33,652 bases of DNA from NCBI RefSeq assembly GCF_016902295.1, contig NZ_JACJLQ010000036.1:1-33652 (forward strand). The letters are read 5' to 3'. Below, one piece after another: positions 19,568 through 28,104 of the stretch. The translations under genes were made by a program, and so were the position numbers. Source of the stretch: Bacteroides caecigallinarum. Its GTDB lineage: Bacteria > Bacteroidota > Bacteroidia > Bacteroidales > Bacteroidaceae. The notes beneath the pieces are model-generated. The model was not told where the DNA came from. It did no database searches and worked only from the letters and a program-made list of their open reading frames with translations. Within the stretch, counting starts at the first letter, position 1; each line of letters starts with the position of its first letter.

Positions 19568-21205
19568 ATGCGTATGAAACGATATGTTTACATCATAACA
19601 GCTTTTATCCTTTGTCTATCATCTTGCAAGGGTTTTTTGGAAGAAAATCCAAAGGACGCAATAAACGAAAATCAGATAGCCGGAAATCTGAAAGAACTAT
19701 ACATGCACAGTGTTGCCACTCTTTATAATAATATTGGCGGATATAATGACAGTGAGGGGATACAGGGCACCGGAAGAGGTATATACGACCTTAATACTTT
19801 TACCACCGATGAGGCTATAATGCCTACGCGTGGCGCGGACTGGTATGACGGTGGATTCTGGCAGGGACTATATCTTCATGACTGGGGAACAAATAACAAT
19901 TCTATTCTTGCCACATGGGAATATTTGTACAAATCGGTCATGCTTTGTAATGAATCTGCCAGAAGGATAAAGGACTATGCAACAGAGCACAGTGATGATG
20001 ATGCACAACCCTTGATGTCAGAAGTCAGAGCTCTAAGGGCATTATTCTATTACCATCTTATGGATTTGTTCGGGAGAGTGCCGCTCATAAGGGAAACAGA
20101 AGTTGAGAAGTCGGTGAAAGAACAGGCAGAAAGGAGTGAAATCTTCTGGTTGATTGTAAATGAACTCCAGGAATCCTTACCTTATCTGGCAGACGAACGT
20201 AGTAATATCCCCGGAGAGTATTACGGACGAATTACACGACATGTGGCATATTTTCTGTTGGCTAAACTGGCACTGAATGCCGAGGTATATACAGATGATG
20301 TATGGACTGACAATTTAAGACCAAACGGAGCTGATATAGAATTTACAATAGACGGAACAAGGATGAACGCTTGGGAGGCCACAATATACTATTGTGACAA
20401 GATAGCAGAGGCAGGATATAATCTGGAACCGGACTATAGGACTAATTTTGCAGTTTTCAACGAATCGTCCGTTGAGAATATCTTTGTAATACCTATGGAC
20501 AAGACATTATATACCAATCAGTTCATTTATTTATTCAGGTCGCGTCATTATAATCATGCAAAGGCTTACGGACTTGGTGGAGAGAACGGTGCGTCTGCCA
20601 CTCTGGATGTTCTTGAAACATTCGGTTACGGTACGGAAAATGAAGATCCACGATTTGATTTCTGCTATTTTGATGACGATCTTACCGATCTTGACGGAAA
20701 TCCTATAATGCTGGATGATGGAAAGACACGTTTGGTCTATGAGCCTTGGAAGGTTGAACTTGACGTTTCAGGAAAACCGTACGAGAAGACTGCCGGAGCG
20801 AGAATGAAAAAATATGAAGTCGATCCTACAGGCTTTAAAGACGGAAAACTTATAGACAATGATATCGTTCTTTACAGATATGCCGATGTGCTTCTTATGA
20901 AATGTGAAGCCAAGGTTCGAAATGGAGAAAACGGTGACAGAGAGCTTAATCTTGTCAGGAGTAGAGTAAATGCCCCTGCCAGGAGTGCTACTCTTGAAAA
21001 TATTCTGGATGAAAGAATGCTTGAACTTGCCTGGGAAGGATGGAGGCGTCAGGATATGATAAGGTTCGGAGTTTACACTGAAGCATATAGCAGCCGTCCT
21101 CAGCTGGAAAATGAAGAGACCGGATTTACAACAGTATTCCCAATCCCTGAAAAGATTATTCAGATGAATAACTGGTTATTACAGAATTCGGGTTATAAGA
21201 AATAG
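19568..21205 (+). CDS. SusD/RagB-like surface lipoprotein
   Basis: The 545-residue lipoprotein has a signal peptide ending ILCLSSC, with the lipidated Cys at residue 20 of the 19568 start (ATG 19574 is an alternative two codons in). The SusD fold is shown by GFLEENPKD near the start, the helical TPR-like region (MSEVRALRALFYYHLMDLFGRVPL, about 155-180) and the conserved C-terminal block RYADVLLMKCEA...ERMLELAWEGWRRQDMIRFG. It binds ligand on the cell surface and closes over the SusC barrel. It sits 5 nt downstream of susC and ends at a strong terminator, so the operon contains just these two genes, with no glycosidase, sulfatase or regulator attached. Confidence 0.93.
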   Translation: MRMKRYVYIITAFILCLSSCKGFLEENPKDAINENQIAGNLKELYMHSVATLYNNIGGYNDSEGIQGTGRGIYDLNTFTTDEAIMPTRGADWYDGGFWQGLYLHDWGTNNNSILATWEYLYKSVMLCNESARRIKDYATEHSDDDAQPLMSEVRALRALFYYHLMDLFGRVPLIRETEVEKSVKEQAERSEIFWLIVNELQESLPYLADERSNIPGEYYGRITRHVAYFLLAKLALNAEVYTDDVWTDNLRPNGADIEFTIDGTRMNAWEATIYYCDKIAEAGYNLEPDYRTNFAVFNESSVENIFVIPMDKTLYTNQFIYLFRSRHYNHAKAYGLGGENGASATLDVLETFGYGTENEDPRFDFCYFDDDLTDLDGNPIMLDDGKTRLVYEPWKVELDVSGKPYEKTAGARMKKYEVDPTGFKDGKLIDNDIVLYRYADVLLMKCEAKVRNGENGDRELNLVRSRVNAPARSATLENILDERMLELAWEGWRRQDMIRFGVYTEAYSSRPQLENEETGFTTVFPIPEKIIQMNNWLLQNSGYKK

Positions 21206-21208
21206 AAA

Positions 21209-21257
21209 AAGACCTCTCTTATTGGAAAATGTCCGTAAGAGAGGTCTTAATCTTTTT
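21209..21257 (+). terminator. Terminator of the susC/susD-like operon
   Basis: The perfect 13-bp arms aagacctctctta (21209-21221) and taagagaggtctt (21236-21248) with a 14-nt loop are followed by aatcttttt. It probably also ends the converging carB transcript. Confidence 0.9.
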
Positions 21258-21271
21258 ATTTATATTATTGG

Positions 21272-24200
21272 TTATTTATATTCTTCCCAACTCTTTATAG
21301 CTATATCGTCAATGCTCATTGAGCAGAATGCATTGATGAATGCGCTCGCAAGACGTGCGTTTGTAACAAGAGGAATATTCAAATCCACAGCGGCACGACG
21401 TATCTTGTAACCGTTTTCAAGTTCGGTTGGAGTAAGGTCGCGTGGAATATTCACCACCATGTCTATTTCCTTCTTGTGCAACATTTCGAGGGCCTGTGGC
21501 TGTCCTTCTTCGCTTGGCCAGTAAACGCGGGTATTTTCTACGCCGTTTTCTGTAAGGAACTTGGATGAACCGCCGGTAGCGAAAATGTTGTAACCTTTTT
21601 CTTTCAGTGCGCGTGCAGCCTGAAGCAGGTCAACCTTCTGTTTCAGTGTACCTGTTGACATAAGGATGTTCTTTTCAGGGATGCGGTAACCTACTGAAAG
21701 CATAGCCTTCAAAACTGCGCATGAAGTATCGTCGCCGATACATCCCACCTCACCTGTAGATGCCATATCAACACCCAATACAGGGTCAGCCTTCTGCAGA
21801 CGGTTGAATGAGAACTGGCTTGCCTTGATACCTACATAGTCGAGGTCGAACAGGTTCTTTTCAGGTTTTTCAACCGGCAGACCGAGCATAACCTTAGTTG
21901 CAAGTTCGATGAAGTTAATCTTCAATACCTTGCTTACGAATGGGAACGAACGGCTGGCACGCAAGTTACATTCGATAACCTTGATATCGTTTTCGCGTGC
22001 GAGGAACTGGATGTTGAACGGACCGGAGATGTTAAGTTCTTTCGCAATCTGTCGGGAGATACGCTTGATGCGGCGTACAGTCTCAACATAAAGTTTCTGT
22101 GGAGGGAACTGTATGGTAGCGTCACCTGAGTGTACACCGGCAAACTCTATATGTTCAGAGATAGCGTATGCCACGATTTCACCGTTCTGTGCCACAGCAT
22201 CCATTTCAACTTCCTTAGCATGTTCGATGAACTGGCTCACTACCACAGGGTGTTTCTTCGATACGTTGGCTGCAAGCTGCAGGAAGCGTTCAAGTTCTTC
22301 CTGGTTAGAACATACGTTCATGGCCGCACCTGAAAGCACGTATGAAGGACGAACCAATACAGGGAAACCTACCTTTTCGATAAATGCGTTGATATCTTCC
22401 ATAGAAGTAAGCGCGCTCCATTCAGGCTGGTCAACACCGATACGGTCAAGCATAGCCGAGAACTTGTCGCGGTCCTCTGCGTTGTCGATACTCTTGGCAG
22501 ATGTACCGAGAATATTTACCTTCTGGGCATCAAGACGAAGAGCCAGGTTGTTAGGAATCTGTCCACCTGTAGAAACGATTACTCCGTGAGGATTTTCGAG
22601 GTCGAGGATATCCATTACGCGTTCGAAAGTCAACTCGTCGAAGTACAGACGGTCGCACATATCGTAGTCTGTTGATACAGTTTCAGGGTTATAGTTAATC
22701 ATTACAGAGCGGTAACCTTCCTTGCGGATAGTGTTAAGAGCCTGAACACCACACCAGTCGAACTCTACAGAAGAGCCGATACGGTAAGCTCCTGAACCAA
22801 GAACCACGATACTCTTGTGGTCGCCAAGGTAATGAACATCGTTGGCCACACCGCTGTAAGTCAGATACAGGTAGTTGGTCTGTGCAGGATATTCAGCAGC
22901 CAGAGTATCTATCTGTTTCACTACAGGCACAATACCTACACTCTTACGGTGGTTACGGATAGCAAGGCTTCCTTCTTCCATATCGCCCTGATAGCCGATG
23001 GCACGAGCCACCTGGAAGTCAGAGAATCCCTGACGTTTTGCCTTATAAAGCAATTCGTTAGGCAACTGAGAAAGCAATGTATGGTTATTGCCCCATTCGT
23101 GGAGTTCCTTAGATGTCTGCATGATATTCTGCAGCTTGTCGAGGAACCACTTGTCTATTTTAGTAAGGTCATGAATCTGGTCAACAGTGTAACCGGCACG
23201 CATAGCCTTAGAGATTACGAAAATACGTTTGTCTGTCGGTTCGCGGAGAGCCTTGTCTATATCGTCGATAACGAGTTCCTTGTTTTCAACGAAACCGTGC
23301 ATTCCCTGACCGATCATACGAAGACCTTTCTGGATAGCTTCTTCGAAAGTACGTCCGATAGCCATAACTTCACCTACAGACTTCATGCTTGAACCGAGTT
23401 CGCGGTCCACACCGTGGAACTTACCCAAGTCCCAGCGAGGAATCTTACATACGCAGTAGTCAAGAGCAGGTTCGAAGAATGCGGAAGTAGTTTTTGTTAC
23501 AGAGTTCTTAAGGTCGAACAGTCCGTATCCCAAACCGAGTTTCGCTGCAACGAAAGCCAAAGGATAACCTGTAGCCTTAGATGCAAGGGCAGACGAACGG
23601 CTCAGACGGGCGTTAACCTCGATTACGCGGTAGTCTTCCGATTCAGGGTCGAAAGCATACTGTACGTTACATTCACCCACGATACCGATGTGGCGGATGA
23701 TGCGGATAGCAAGCTCACGCAACTTGTGGTATTCGCTGTTTGTAAGAGTCTGCGATGGAGCTATAACGATAGACTCACCGGTGTGGATACCAAGCGGGTC
23801 GAAGTTTTCCATGTTACATACAGTGATACAGTTGTCGAAACGGTCACGAACAACTTCGTATTCCACTTCTTTCCATCCCTTCAAGCTCTTTTCTACAAGA
23901 ACCTGTGGAGAGAAAGAGAAAGCTTTTTCAGCCAATACGTTAAGTTCTTCTTCGTTGTCGCAGAAACCTGAACCAAGACCTCCAAGCGCGTATGCGGCAC
24001 GGATGATAACCGGATAGCCCAGTTCCTTTGCGGCACGGCGTGCATCCTCGATATTCTCAACAGCCTCACTCTTGATAGTCTTGACGTTGATTTCGTCAAG
24101 TTTCTGTACGAATAGCTCACGGTCCTCTGTGTCCATGATAGCCTGTACAGGAGTACCGAGCACGCGAGTATCATATTTTTCGAATATACCTTCCTTATAG

Positions 24201-24499
24201 AGAGCCACACCGCAGTTCAATGCTGTCTGTCCACCGAACGAAAGCAATACGCCGTCCGGACGTTCCTTGGCTATTACTTTTTCTACGAAGTAAGGTGTAA
24301 CGGGCAGGAAGTAAATTTTGTCTGCCACACCTTCCGAAGTCTGCACTGTAGCGATATTAGGGTTGATAAGCACAGTTTCTATGCCTTCTTCCTTAAGAGC
24401 CTTAAGAGCCTGTGAACCGGAATAGTCGAATTCGCCGGCCTCGCCGATTTTAAGTGCTCCGGAACCTAACAATAATACTTTCTTTATATTTTCTTTCAT
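21272..24499 (-). CDS. carB: Carbamoyl-phosphate synthase large subunit
   Basis: The 1075-residue protein makes carbamoyl phosphate from bicarbonate, ATP and CarA-derived ammonia for pyrimidine and arginine synthesis. It has two homologous ATP-grasp halves, the first from KKVLLLGSGALKIGEAGEFDYSGSQALKA and the second from about residue 550 (SIVVLGSGAYRIGSSVEFDWCGVQAL). An oligomerisation domain lies between, and a C-terminal MGS-like allosteric domain runs from about 930 (STGTLKQKVDLLQAARAL, ATGGSSKFL). The first loop (ALKIGEAGEFDYSGSQ) resembles the form shared with eukaryotic CPSases. It is the last gene of the purF-like, carA, carB operon. The 126-nt carA-carB spacer contains a tandem repeat. 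It converges on the SusD terminator. Confidence 0.97.
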   Translation of the reverse strand: MKENIKKVLLLGSGALKIGEAGEFDYSGSQALKALKEEGIETVLINPNIATVQTSEGVADKIYFLPVTPYFVEKVIAKERPDGVLLSFGGQTALNCGVALYKEGIFEKYDTRVLGTPVQAIMDTEDRELFVQKLDEINVKTIKSEAVENIEDARRAAKELGYPVIIRAAYALGGLGSGFCDNEEELNVLAEKAFSFSPQVLVEKSLKGWKEVEYEVVRDRFDNCITVCNMENFDPLGIHTGESIVIAPSQTLTNSEYHKLRELAIRIIRHIGIVGECNVQYAFDPESEDYRVIEVNARLSRSSALASKATGYPLAFVAAKLGLGYGLFDLKNSVTKTTSAFFEPALDYCVCKIPRWDLGKFHGVDRELGSSMKSVGEVMAIGRTFEEAIQKGLRMIGQGMHGFVENKELVIDDIDKALREPTDKRIFVISKAMRAGYTVDQIHDLTKIDKWFLDKLQNIMQTSKELHEWGNNHTLLSQLPNELLYKAKRQGFSDFQVARAIGYQGDMEEGSLAIRNHRKSVGIVPVVKQIDTLAAEYPAQTNYLYLTYSGVANDVHYLGDHKSIVVLGSGAYRIGSSVEFDWCGVQALNTIRKEGYRSVMINYNPETVSTDYDMCDRLYFDELTFERVMDILDLENPHGVIVSTGGQIPNNLALRLDAQKVNILGTSAKSIDNAEDRDKFSAMLDRIGVDQPEWSALTSMEDINAFIEKVGFPVLVRPSYVLSGAAMNVCSNQEELERFLQLAANVSKKHPVVVSQFIEHAKEVEMDAVAQNGEIVAYAISEHIEFAGVHSGDATIQFPPQKLYVETVRRIKRISRQIAKELNISGPFNIQFLARENDIKVIECNLRASRSFPFVSKVLKINFIELATKVMLGLPVEKPEKNLFDLDYVGIKASQFSFNRLQKADPVLGVDMASTGEVGCIGDDTSCAVLKAMLSVGYRIPEKNILMSTGTLKQKVDLLQAARALKEKGYNIFATGGSSKFLTENGVENTRVYWPSEEGQPQALEMLHKKEIDMVVNIPRDLTPTELENGYKIRRAAVDLNIPLVTNARLASAFINAFCSMSIDDIAIKSWEEYK

Positions 24500-24508
24500 G
24501 AATTTGAG

Positions 24509-24564
24509 TTTTTAAGTTTTTAAGTTTTTGAGTTTGTTTTTAAGTTTTTAAGTTTTTGAGTTTG
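24509..24564. repeat. Exact 28-bp tandem duplication in the carA-carB spacer
   Basis: Positions 24509-24536 and 24537-24564 are identical 28-mers made of T-run/AAG and T-run/GAG subunits (core tttttaagtttttaag). It starts about 10 nt upstream of the carB ATG, so any transcript has an A-rich (AAAACTTAAAAACTT-like) leader for carB. Confidence 0.9.
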
Positions 24565-24597
24565 AGTTTAAATTCGTTGACCGTTGGTTGCATCAAC

Positions 24598-24626
24598 AAA
24601 CTTACAAACTAATAAACTTACAAACT
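24598..24626. repeat. 13-bp direct repeat at the carA 3' end
   Basis: aaacttacaaact occurs at 24598-24610 and 24614-24626, a 16-nt period, reaching the carA stop codon. It is roughly complementary to the T/G-rich 28-mers across a 33-nt gap, so the spacer RNA could fold into a long imperfect hairpin. Confidence 0.75.
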
Positions 24627-25702
24627 TATAACAATTTTACAAACTCGTCGAACAGGAATTCTGTATCTGTCGGACCACTTGCAGCTTCCGGGTGGAACTG
24701 TGCAGAGAACCAAGGATTCTTCTTGTGGCGGATACCTTCGTTAGAGCCGTCGTTCATGTTGATGAACAGTGGTTCCCAGTCAGAGCCAAGAGTATTGTTG
24801 TCAACGGCATAACCGTGGTTCTGCGAAGTGATGAAACATTTCTCTGTTCCTACCATGCGTACCGGCTGGTTGTGGCTGCGGTGACCGTATTTCAGCTTGT
24901 ATATTTTTGCGCCTCCAGCTTTAGAAAGCAACTGGTTACCCATACAGATACCGAAGATAGGAAGTTTTTCGTTCTGCATAGCCTTGCGGATATTCTGCAC
25001 TGCGGCATCGCAAGTGTCTGGGTCACCAGGACCGTTTGAGATAAACAGACCGTCGAACTCAAGAGAGTTGAAGTCATAGTTCCATGGAACGCGGATTACT
25101 TCTACATCGCGTTTCAGCAGACAACGGATAATGTTCGATTTAACACCACAATCCACGAGTACCACTTTCTTCTTGCCTTCGCCTTCGTTGTAACGGATTA
25201 CTTCCTTGCAGGAAACCTTGTCAACGTAGTTCACTCCGGCATATTCGGCTTGCGGAATGTTGTCCGGTTCATCATCGAAAACTATTTTACCCATCATAAC
25301 GCCATGTTCGCGCAATACCTTAGTAAGCTCACGTGTGTCGATGCCGGTTATACCCGGAATCTGTTCACGCTTAAGCCAGTCGCCGAGACTTTCTACTGCA
25401 TTCCAGTGTGAATACTTTTCGCTGTAGTCGCTCACGATAATCGCTTCGGCATGAATCTTTTCGCTTTCCATAAAATGAGGAAGTCCGTTCTCCGCGAATG
25501 TGAAAGGAGGTACACCGTAGTTGCCCACCAGCGGATAAGTAAGTGTCATGAGCTGGCCTGCATACGAAGGGTCTGTCAAGCTTTCCGGATAACCGGTCAT
25601 GGCTGTGTTGAACACCACTTCGCCTGCAACGGGTTTTTCATAACCGAACGACTTGCCGTGGAAGCGGCTCCCGTCGTCGAGGATTAATGTTACATTTCTC
25701 AT
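24626..25702 (-). CDS. carA: Carbamoyl-phosphate synthase small (glutaminase) subunit
   Basis: The 358-residue protein hydrolyses glutamine and channels ammonia to CarB. The N-terminal small-subunit domain covers about 1-135 (LILDDGSRFHGKSFG, FNTAMTGYPESLTDPSY). The class I glutamine amidotransferase domain covers about 178-355. The catalytic triad is C253 (FGICMGNQ), H337 and E339 (QFHPEA), each exactly 16 residues earlier than in E. coli CarA (C269/H353/E355). It starts 28 nt downstream of the purF-like stop and precedes carB, so one transcript is likely. No separate promoter is seen. Confidence 0.97.
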   Translation of the reverse strand: MRNVTLILDDGSRFHGKSFGYEKPVAGEVVFNTAMTGYPESLTDPSYAGQLMTLTYPLVGNYGVPPFTFAENGLPHFMESEKIHAEAIIVSDYSEKYSHWNAVESLGDWLKREQIPGITGIDTRELTKVLREHGVMMGKIVFDDEPDNIPQAEYAGVNYVDKVSCKEVIRYNEGEGKKKVVLVDCGVKSNIIRCLLKRDVEVIRVPWNYDFNSLEFDGLFISNGPGDPDTCDAAVQNIRKAMQNEKLPIFGICMGNQLLSKAGGAKIYKLKYGHRSHNQPVRMVGTEKCFITSQNHGYAVDNNTLGSDWEPLFINMNDGSNEGIRHKKNPWFSAQFHPEAASGPTDTEFLFDEFVKLL

Positions 25703-25730
25703 TATCTGTATGTTTTTTTTGAGTTTTATT

Positions 25731-27614
25731 TTAAAACTTATAATTTTCTTCTACATAATTTATAAACGCCTGGTTCACCAGTTTCACACCGCCCGGAGTA
25801 GGGTAGTCACCGCTGAAGTACCAGTCGCCTGTATGGTCAGGACATGCCTCATGCAGTCCTTCAAGAGTCTGATATACTATTTCAACTTTGGCCTGAGTGC
25901 CTGCAGGAGTAAGAAGTTCCACCATCTTTGCGGATATTTCTTCGTCTGTGAACGGAGCATATATCTCTTTCACGTAGTTCACCATCTCTTCCTTCGGCTT
26001 GTCAAGTTGCGCCTTCGATTTACGGTAAGCGCTCTCGATTATTCCGGTCATTCCTCTTTCCTCAAGAAGAGCTATAGCCGCCTTGAAAGCTATGAACTGC
26101 TCCATGCTTGCCATGTCTATGCCGTAATAGTCCGGATAGCGCACCTGTGGTGATGACGATACTATCACTATCTTTTTAGGATGCAGGCGGTCGAGTATGC
26201 TTATGATACTTTGTTTCAGTGTCGTTCCGCGAACTATACTGTCGTCTATTATCACCAGATTGTCCGCGTATGGCACGAGGCTTCCGTATGTGATGTCATA
26301 TACGTGGGCAGCCAGGTCGTTGCGAGTGTTGCCTTCGGCAATGAATGTACGCAACTTTATATCCTTTATCGCCACTTTCTCGCTTCGTATTCTTTGCGAG
26401 AGAATCTGTTCCAGTTCAGTGTGGCTTGGCTTGTGTCCCAATGCCTCGATTCGTTTTACTTTCAGCTGGTTCAGGTAGTTGTCGAATCCTTCCAGCATTC
26501 CGTAGAATGCTACCTCCGCGGTGTTTGGAATGAAAGAGAAAACGGTGTGTATCACGTCGTTGTCTATAGCTTTCAGTATAGGTTTGACCAACTTCTCACC
26601 GAGCATCTTCCTTTCGCGGTAAATGTCAACGTCACTTCCGCGGCTGAAGTATATACGTTCGAATGAGCAGGCTTTTTTCTGTTTCGGCTCGTTTATCTGG
26701 GCCAGACGCATCTGTCCGCTTTTGCTTATCATGATAGCCTGTCCCGGTTGCAGTTCGTTTATGCTGTCGGCAGGAATGTTGAGTGCGGTCTGTATCACCG
26801 GACGTTCCGATGCGAGTACGAAAATCTCATCGTCCATATACCAGAATGCAGGACGTATGCCCCAAGGGTCGCGCACCGCAAAGCTTTCTCCGCTTCCTGT
26901 CAGTCCGCATATCACGTAGCCTCCGTCCCATGTCGGGCTTGAGGTCTTCAGTACATTTGTCAGGTCTATTCTGTCCTCTATTGCATGAGTGATGTCCATA
27001 CCTGCCAAGCCTTCACCCTTGCATTCAGTGTATAGGCGTTCCACTTCGCGGTCAAGGCGGTGTCCCACCTGTTCCAGCATTATGTAAGTATCTGCATATT
27101 TGCGCGGATGCTGTCCGTCGGCAGTTATCGACGCGAATATTTCGTCAACGTTTGTAAGGTTGAAATTTCCGCATAATGCGAGGTTCTTTGCACGCCAGTT
27201 GTTGCGTCTGAGAAATGGGTGTACATACGATATTCCGCTTTTTCCGGTTGTGGAATATCTCAAGTGTCCCATATACAGTTCGCCTGCAAAAGGAAGACAT
27301 CTTTCCGCGTATTTGGCATCGTGCAACTGCTCTATTCTCAGATCCTTGAAATAGCTGTGTACTGTTCCGAAGATTTCTGTTATGGCTCCCGCGCCCAGTC
27401 CTCTTTCGCGGAACATGTATTCCTCTCCCGGTGCTGCCTGAAGTTTCACACAAGCCAGTCCGGCTGCTTCCTGTCCGCGGTTATGCTGTTTCTCCATCAG
27501 CAGGTATAGCTTGTTAAGCCCATACATCCATGTTCCGTATTTCTGTTGATAGTGTTCCAGTGGTTTCATGAGGCGTATCATAGCCACACCACATTCGTGC
27601 TTAAGTTGTTCCAT
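25731..27614 (-). CDS. purF: Amidophosphoribosyltransferase, long Bacteroidetes form
   Basis: The 627-residue class II glutamine amidotransferase fused to a PRTase transfers glutamine ammonia to PRPP in the first step of purine synthesis. The N-terminal nucleophile Cys is C8 (HECGVAMI), so a 7-residue propeptide must be removed, as in B. subtilis PurF (11 residues). Glutaminase landmarks include KQHNRGQEAAG-like LLMEKQHNRGQEAAGL and LRYSTTGKSG. The PRPP loop VIIDDSIVRGTT (about 454-465, D457/D458) is intact. It is longer than the usual 470-500 residues, with an extra C-terminal region. Genomes of this group may encode a second, canonical PurF, so the exact role could differ. It is the first gene of the operon with carA and carB, behind a leader with an apparent attenuator. 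Confidence 0.88.
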   Translation of the reverse strand: MEQLKHECGVAMIRLMKPLEHYQQKYGTWMYGLNKLYLLMEKQHNRGQEAAGLACVKLQAAPGEEYMFRERGLGAGAITEIFGTVHSYFKDLRIEQLHDAKYAERCLPFAGELYMGHLRYSTTGKSGISYVHPFLRRNNWRAKNLALCGNFNLTNVDEIFASITADGQHPRKYADTYIMLEQVGHRLDREVERLYTECKGEGLAGMDITHAIEDRIDLTNVLKTSSPTWDGGYVICGLTGSGESFAVRDPWGIRPAFWYMDDEIFVLASERPVIQTALNIPADSINELQPGQAIMISKSGQMRLAQINEPKQKKACSFERIYFSRGSDVDIYRERKMLGEKLVKPILKAIDNDVIHTVFSFIPNTAEVAFYGMLEGFDNYLNQLKVKRIEALGHKPSHTELEQILSQRIRSEKVAIKDIKLRTFIAEGNTRNDLAAHVYDITYGSLVPYADNLVIIDDSIVRGTTLKQSIISILDRLHPKKIVIVSSSPQVRYPDYYGIDMASMEQFIAFKAAIALLEERGMTGIIESAYRKSKAQLDKPKEEMVNYVKEIYAPFTDEEISAKMVELLTPAGTQAKVEIVYQTLEGLHEACPDHTGDWYFSGDYPTPGGVKLVNQAFINYVEENYKF

Positions 27615-27658
27615 ACCTTTATCCTATATATTTGTATTGTTGTATATGCTTACGGGCG

Positions 27659-27694
27659 AAAAAAATCCCGGTCATGCCGAAAAGCATTTCCGGG
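27659..27694 (-). terminator. Intrinsic terminator inside the purF leader
   Basis: On the minus strand cccgg (27694-27690) pairs with ccggg (27671-27667), and an inner atgc/gcat pair stacks across a small internal loop. Seven U's (27665-27659) follow closely. It lies about 45 nt before the purF ATG with no convincing gene upstream on this strand, so it interrupts the operon's own leader. Confidence 0.75.
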
Positions 27695-27801
27695 TAAAAT
27701 TTATTTTTTATGAAAAAAAAATAGCATGTTGATGACTTTAGTATGCTGTAATAAAAAAAATGAAAAGCGGATTTCAGCAATAGGAAATGCTTTTGCATTT
27801 C
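27667..27801 (-). promoter_or_regulatory. Candidate transcription attenuator of purF-carA-carB
   Basis: Three elements occur in transcript order. A perfect hairpin gaaatgc-aaaa-gcatttc comes first (27801-27784). The terminator comes second (27694-27667). An alternative pairing links them: aaaagcatttcc in the first hairpin (27794-27783) is exactly complementary over 12 nt to ggaaatgctttt in the terminator 5' arm (27691-27680). First hairpin formed means terminator on; first hairpin opened means antiterminator. The regulating signal is not identifiable. Confidence 0.6.
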
Positions 27802-27915
27802 TGCATGCTTATGAAGTTTGACGATGTTGCTAACCGAATGAAATCTTCTCATTTTCTGGCTCTTAATAATATATAATGTGTTATATTAAGTCTTATTTAT
27901 ATTATATTCGGGATG

Positions 27916-27923
27916 CAAAGATA
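27916..27923 (-). promoter_or_regulatory. -7 promoter element for the purF-carA-carB operon
   Basis: The minus strand reads TATCTTTG (TAnnTTTG). Transcription would start near 27909, giving a leader of about 295 nt that includes the attenuator. The -33 element is poor. The rest of the 490-nt geneless stretch 27615-28104 is AT-rich. Confidence 0.55.
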
Positions 27924-28048
27924 AATACTTTTGACGAAATATGTGCACTTCATTAATACATCTTTAGAAAAAATATACATAATATGATTTCTTATGTATG
28001 TTATGTACGGTATCAATGATTATATGTAAGAAAAAAAACGGAAATACA

Positions 28049-28079
28049 TTTGTCAATAAAAAAATAAGAAGTAATTTTG
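28049..28079 (+). promoter_or_regulatory. Promoter of tRNA-Thr
   Basis: TTTG (28049-28052), 19 nt, then TAATTTTG (28072-28079) is a full consensus match. The tRNA starts 25 nt downstream. Confidence 0.75.
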
Positions 28080-28104
28080 GCCCTTGAAACAAGAACGAGA
28101 GCTT

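Larger units (their letters stand above)
27619..27852 (-). other. Uncertain 77-codon leader ORF upstream of purF
   Basis: An uninterrupted frame runs from ATG 27852 to TAA at 27619, four bases before the purF ATG. The peptide starts MRRFHSVSNIVKLHKHAEM and is rich in His and Phe, with a long hydrophobic/aromatic middle. It resembles nothing I know. If translated, ribosomes would cross both attenuator hairpins and could couple to purF. The AT-rich composition and lack of a clear ribosome site leave chance as the main alternative. Confidence 0.2.

Noticed and set aside
22113..23971. Long plus-strand open frames opposite carB
   Set aside because: CarB is unambiguous over the whole stretch; the opposite frames are by-products of its codon use and have no start signals or recognisable domains.
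24509..24626. CRISPR array
   Set aside because: The repeats are directly adjacent or 3 nt apart, low in complexity and without unique spacers.
25653..27509. Plus-strand frames opposite purF, including 161- and 166-codon ones
   Set aside because: Antisense to a clear conserved enzyme, with no promoter or known domain.
27615..27923. A known purine or guanine riboswitch in the purF leader
   Set aside because: I could not find the three-way junction core or its conserved loop sequences; only the simple hairpins and alternative pairing are visible.
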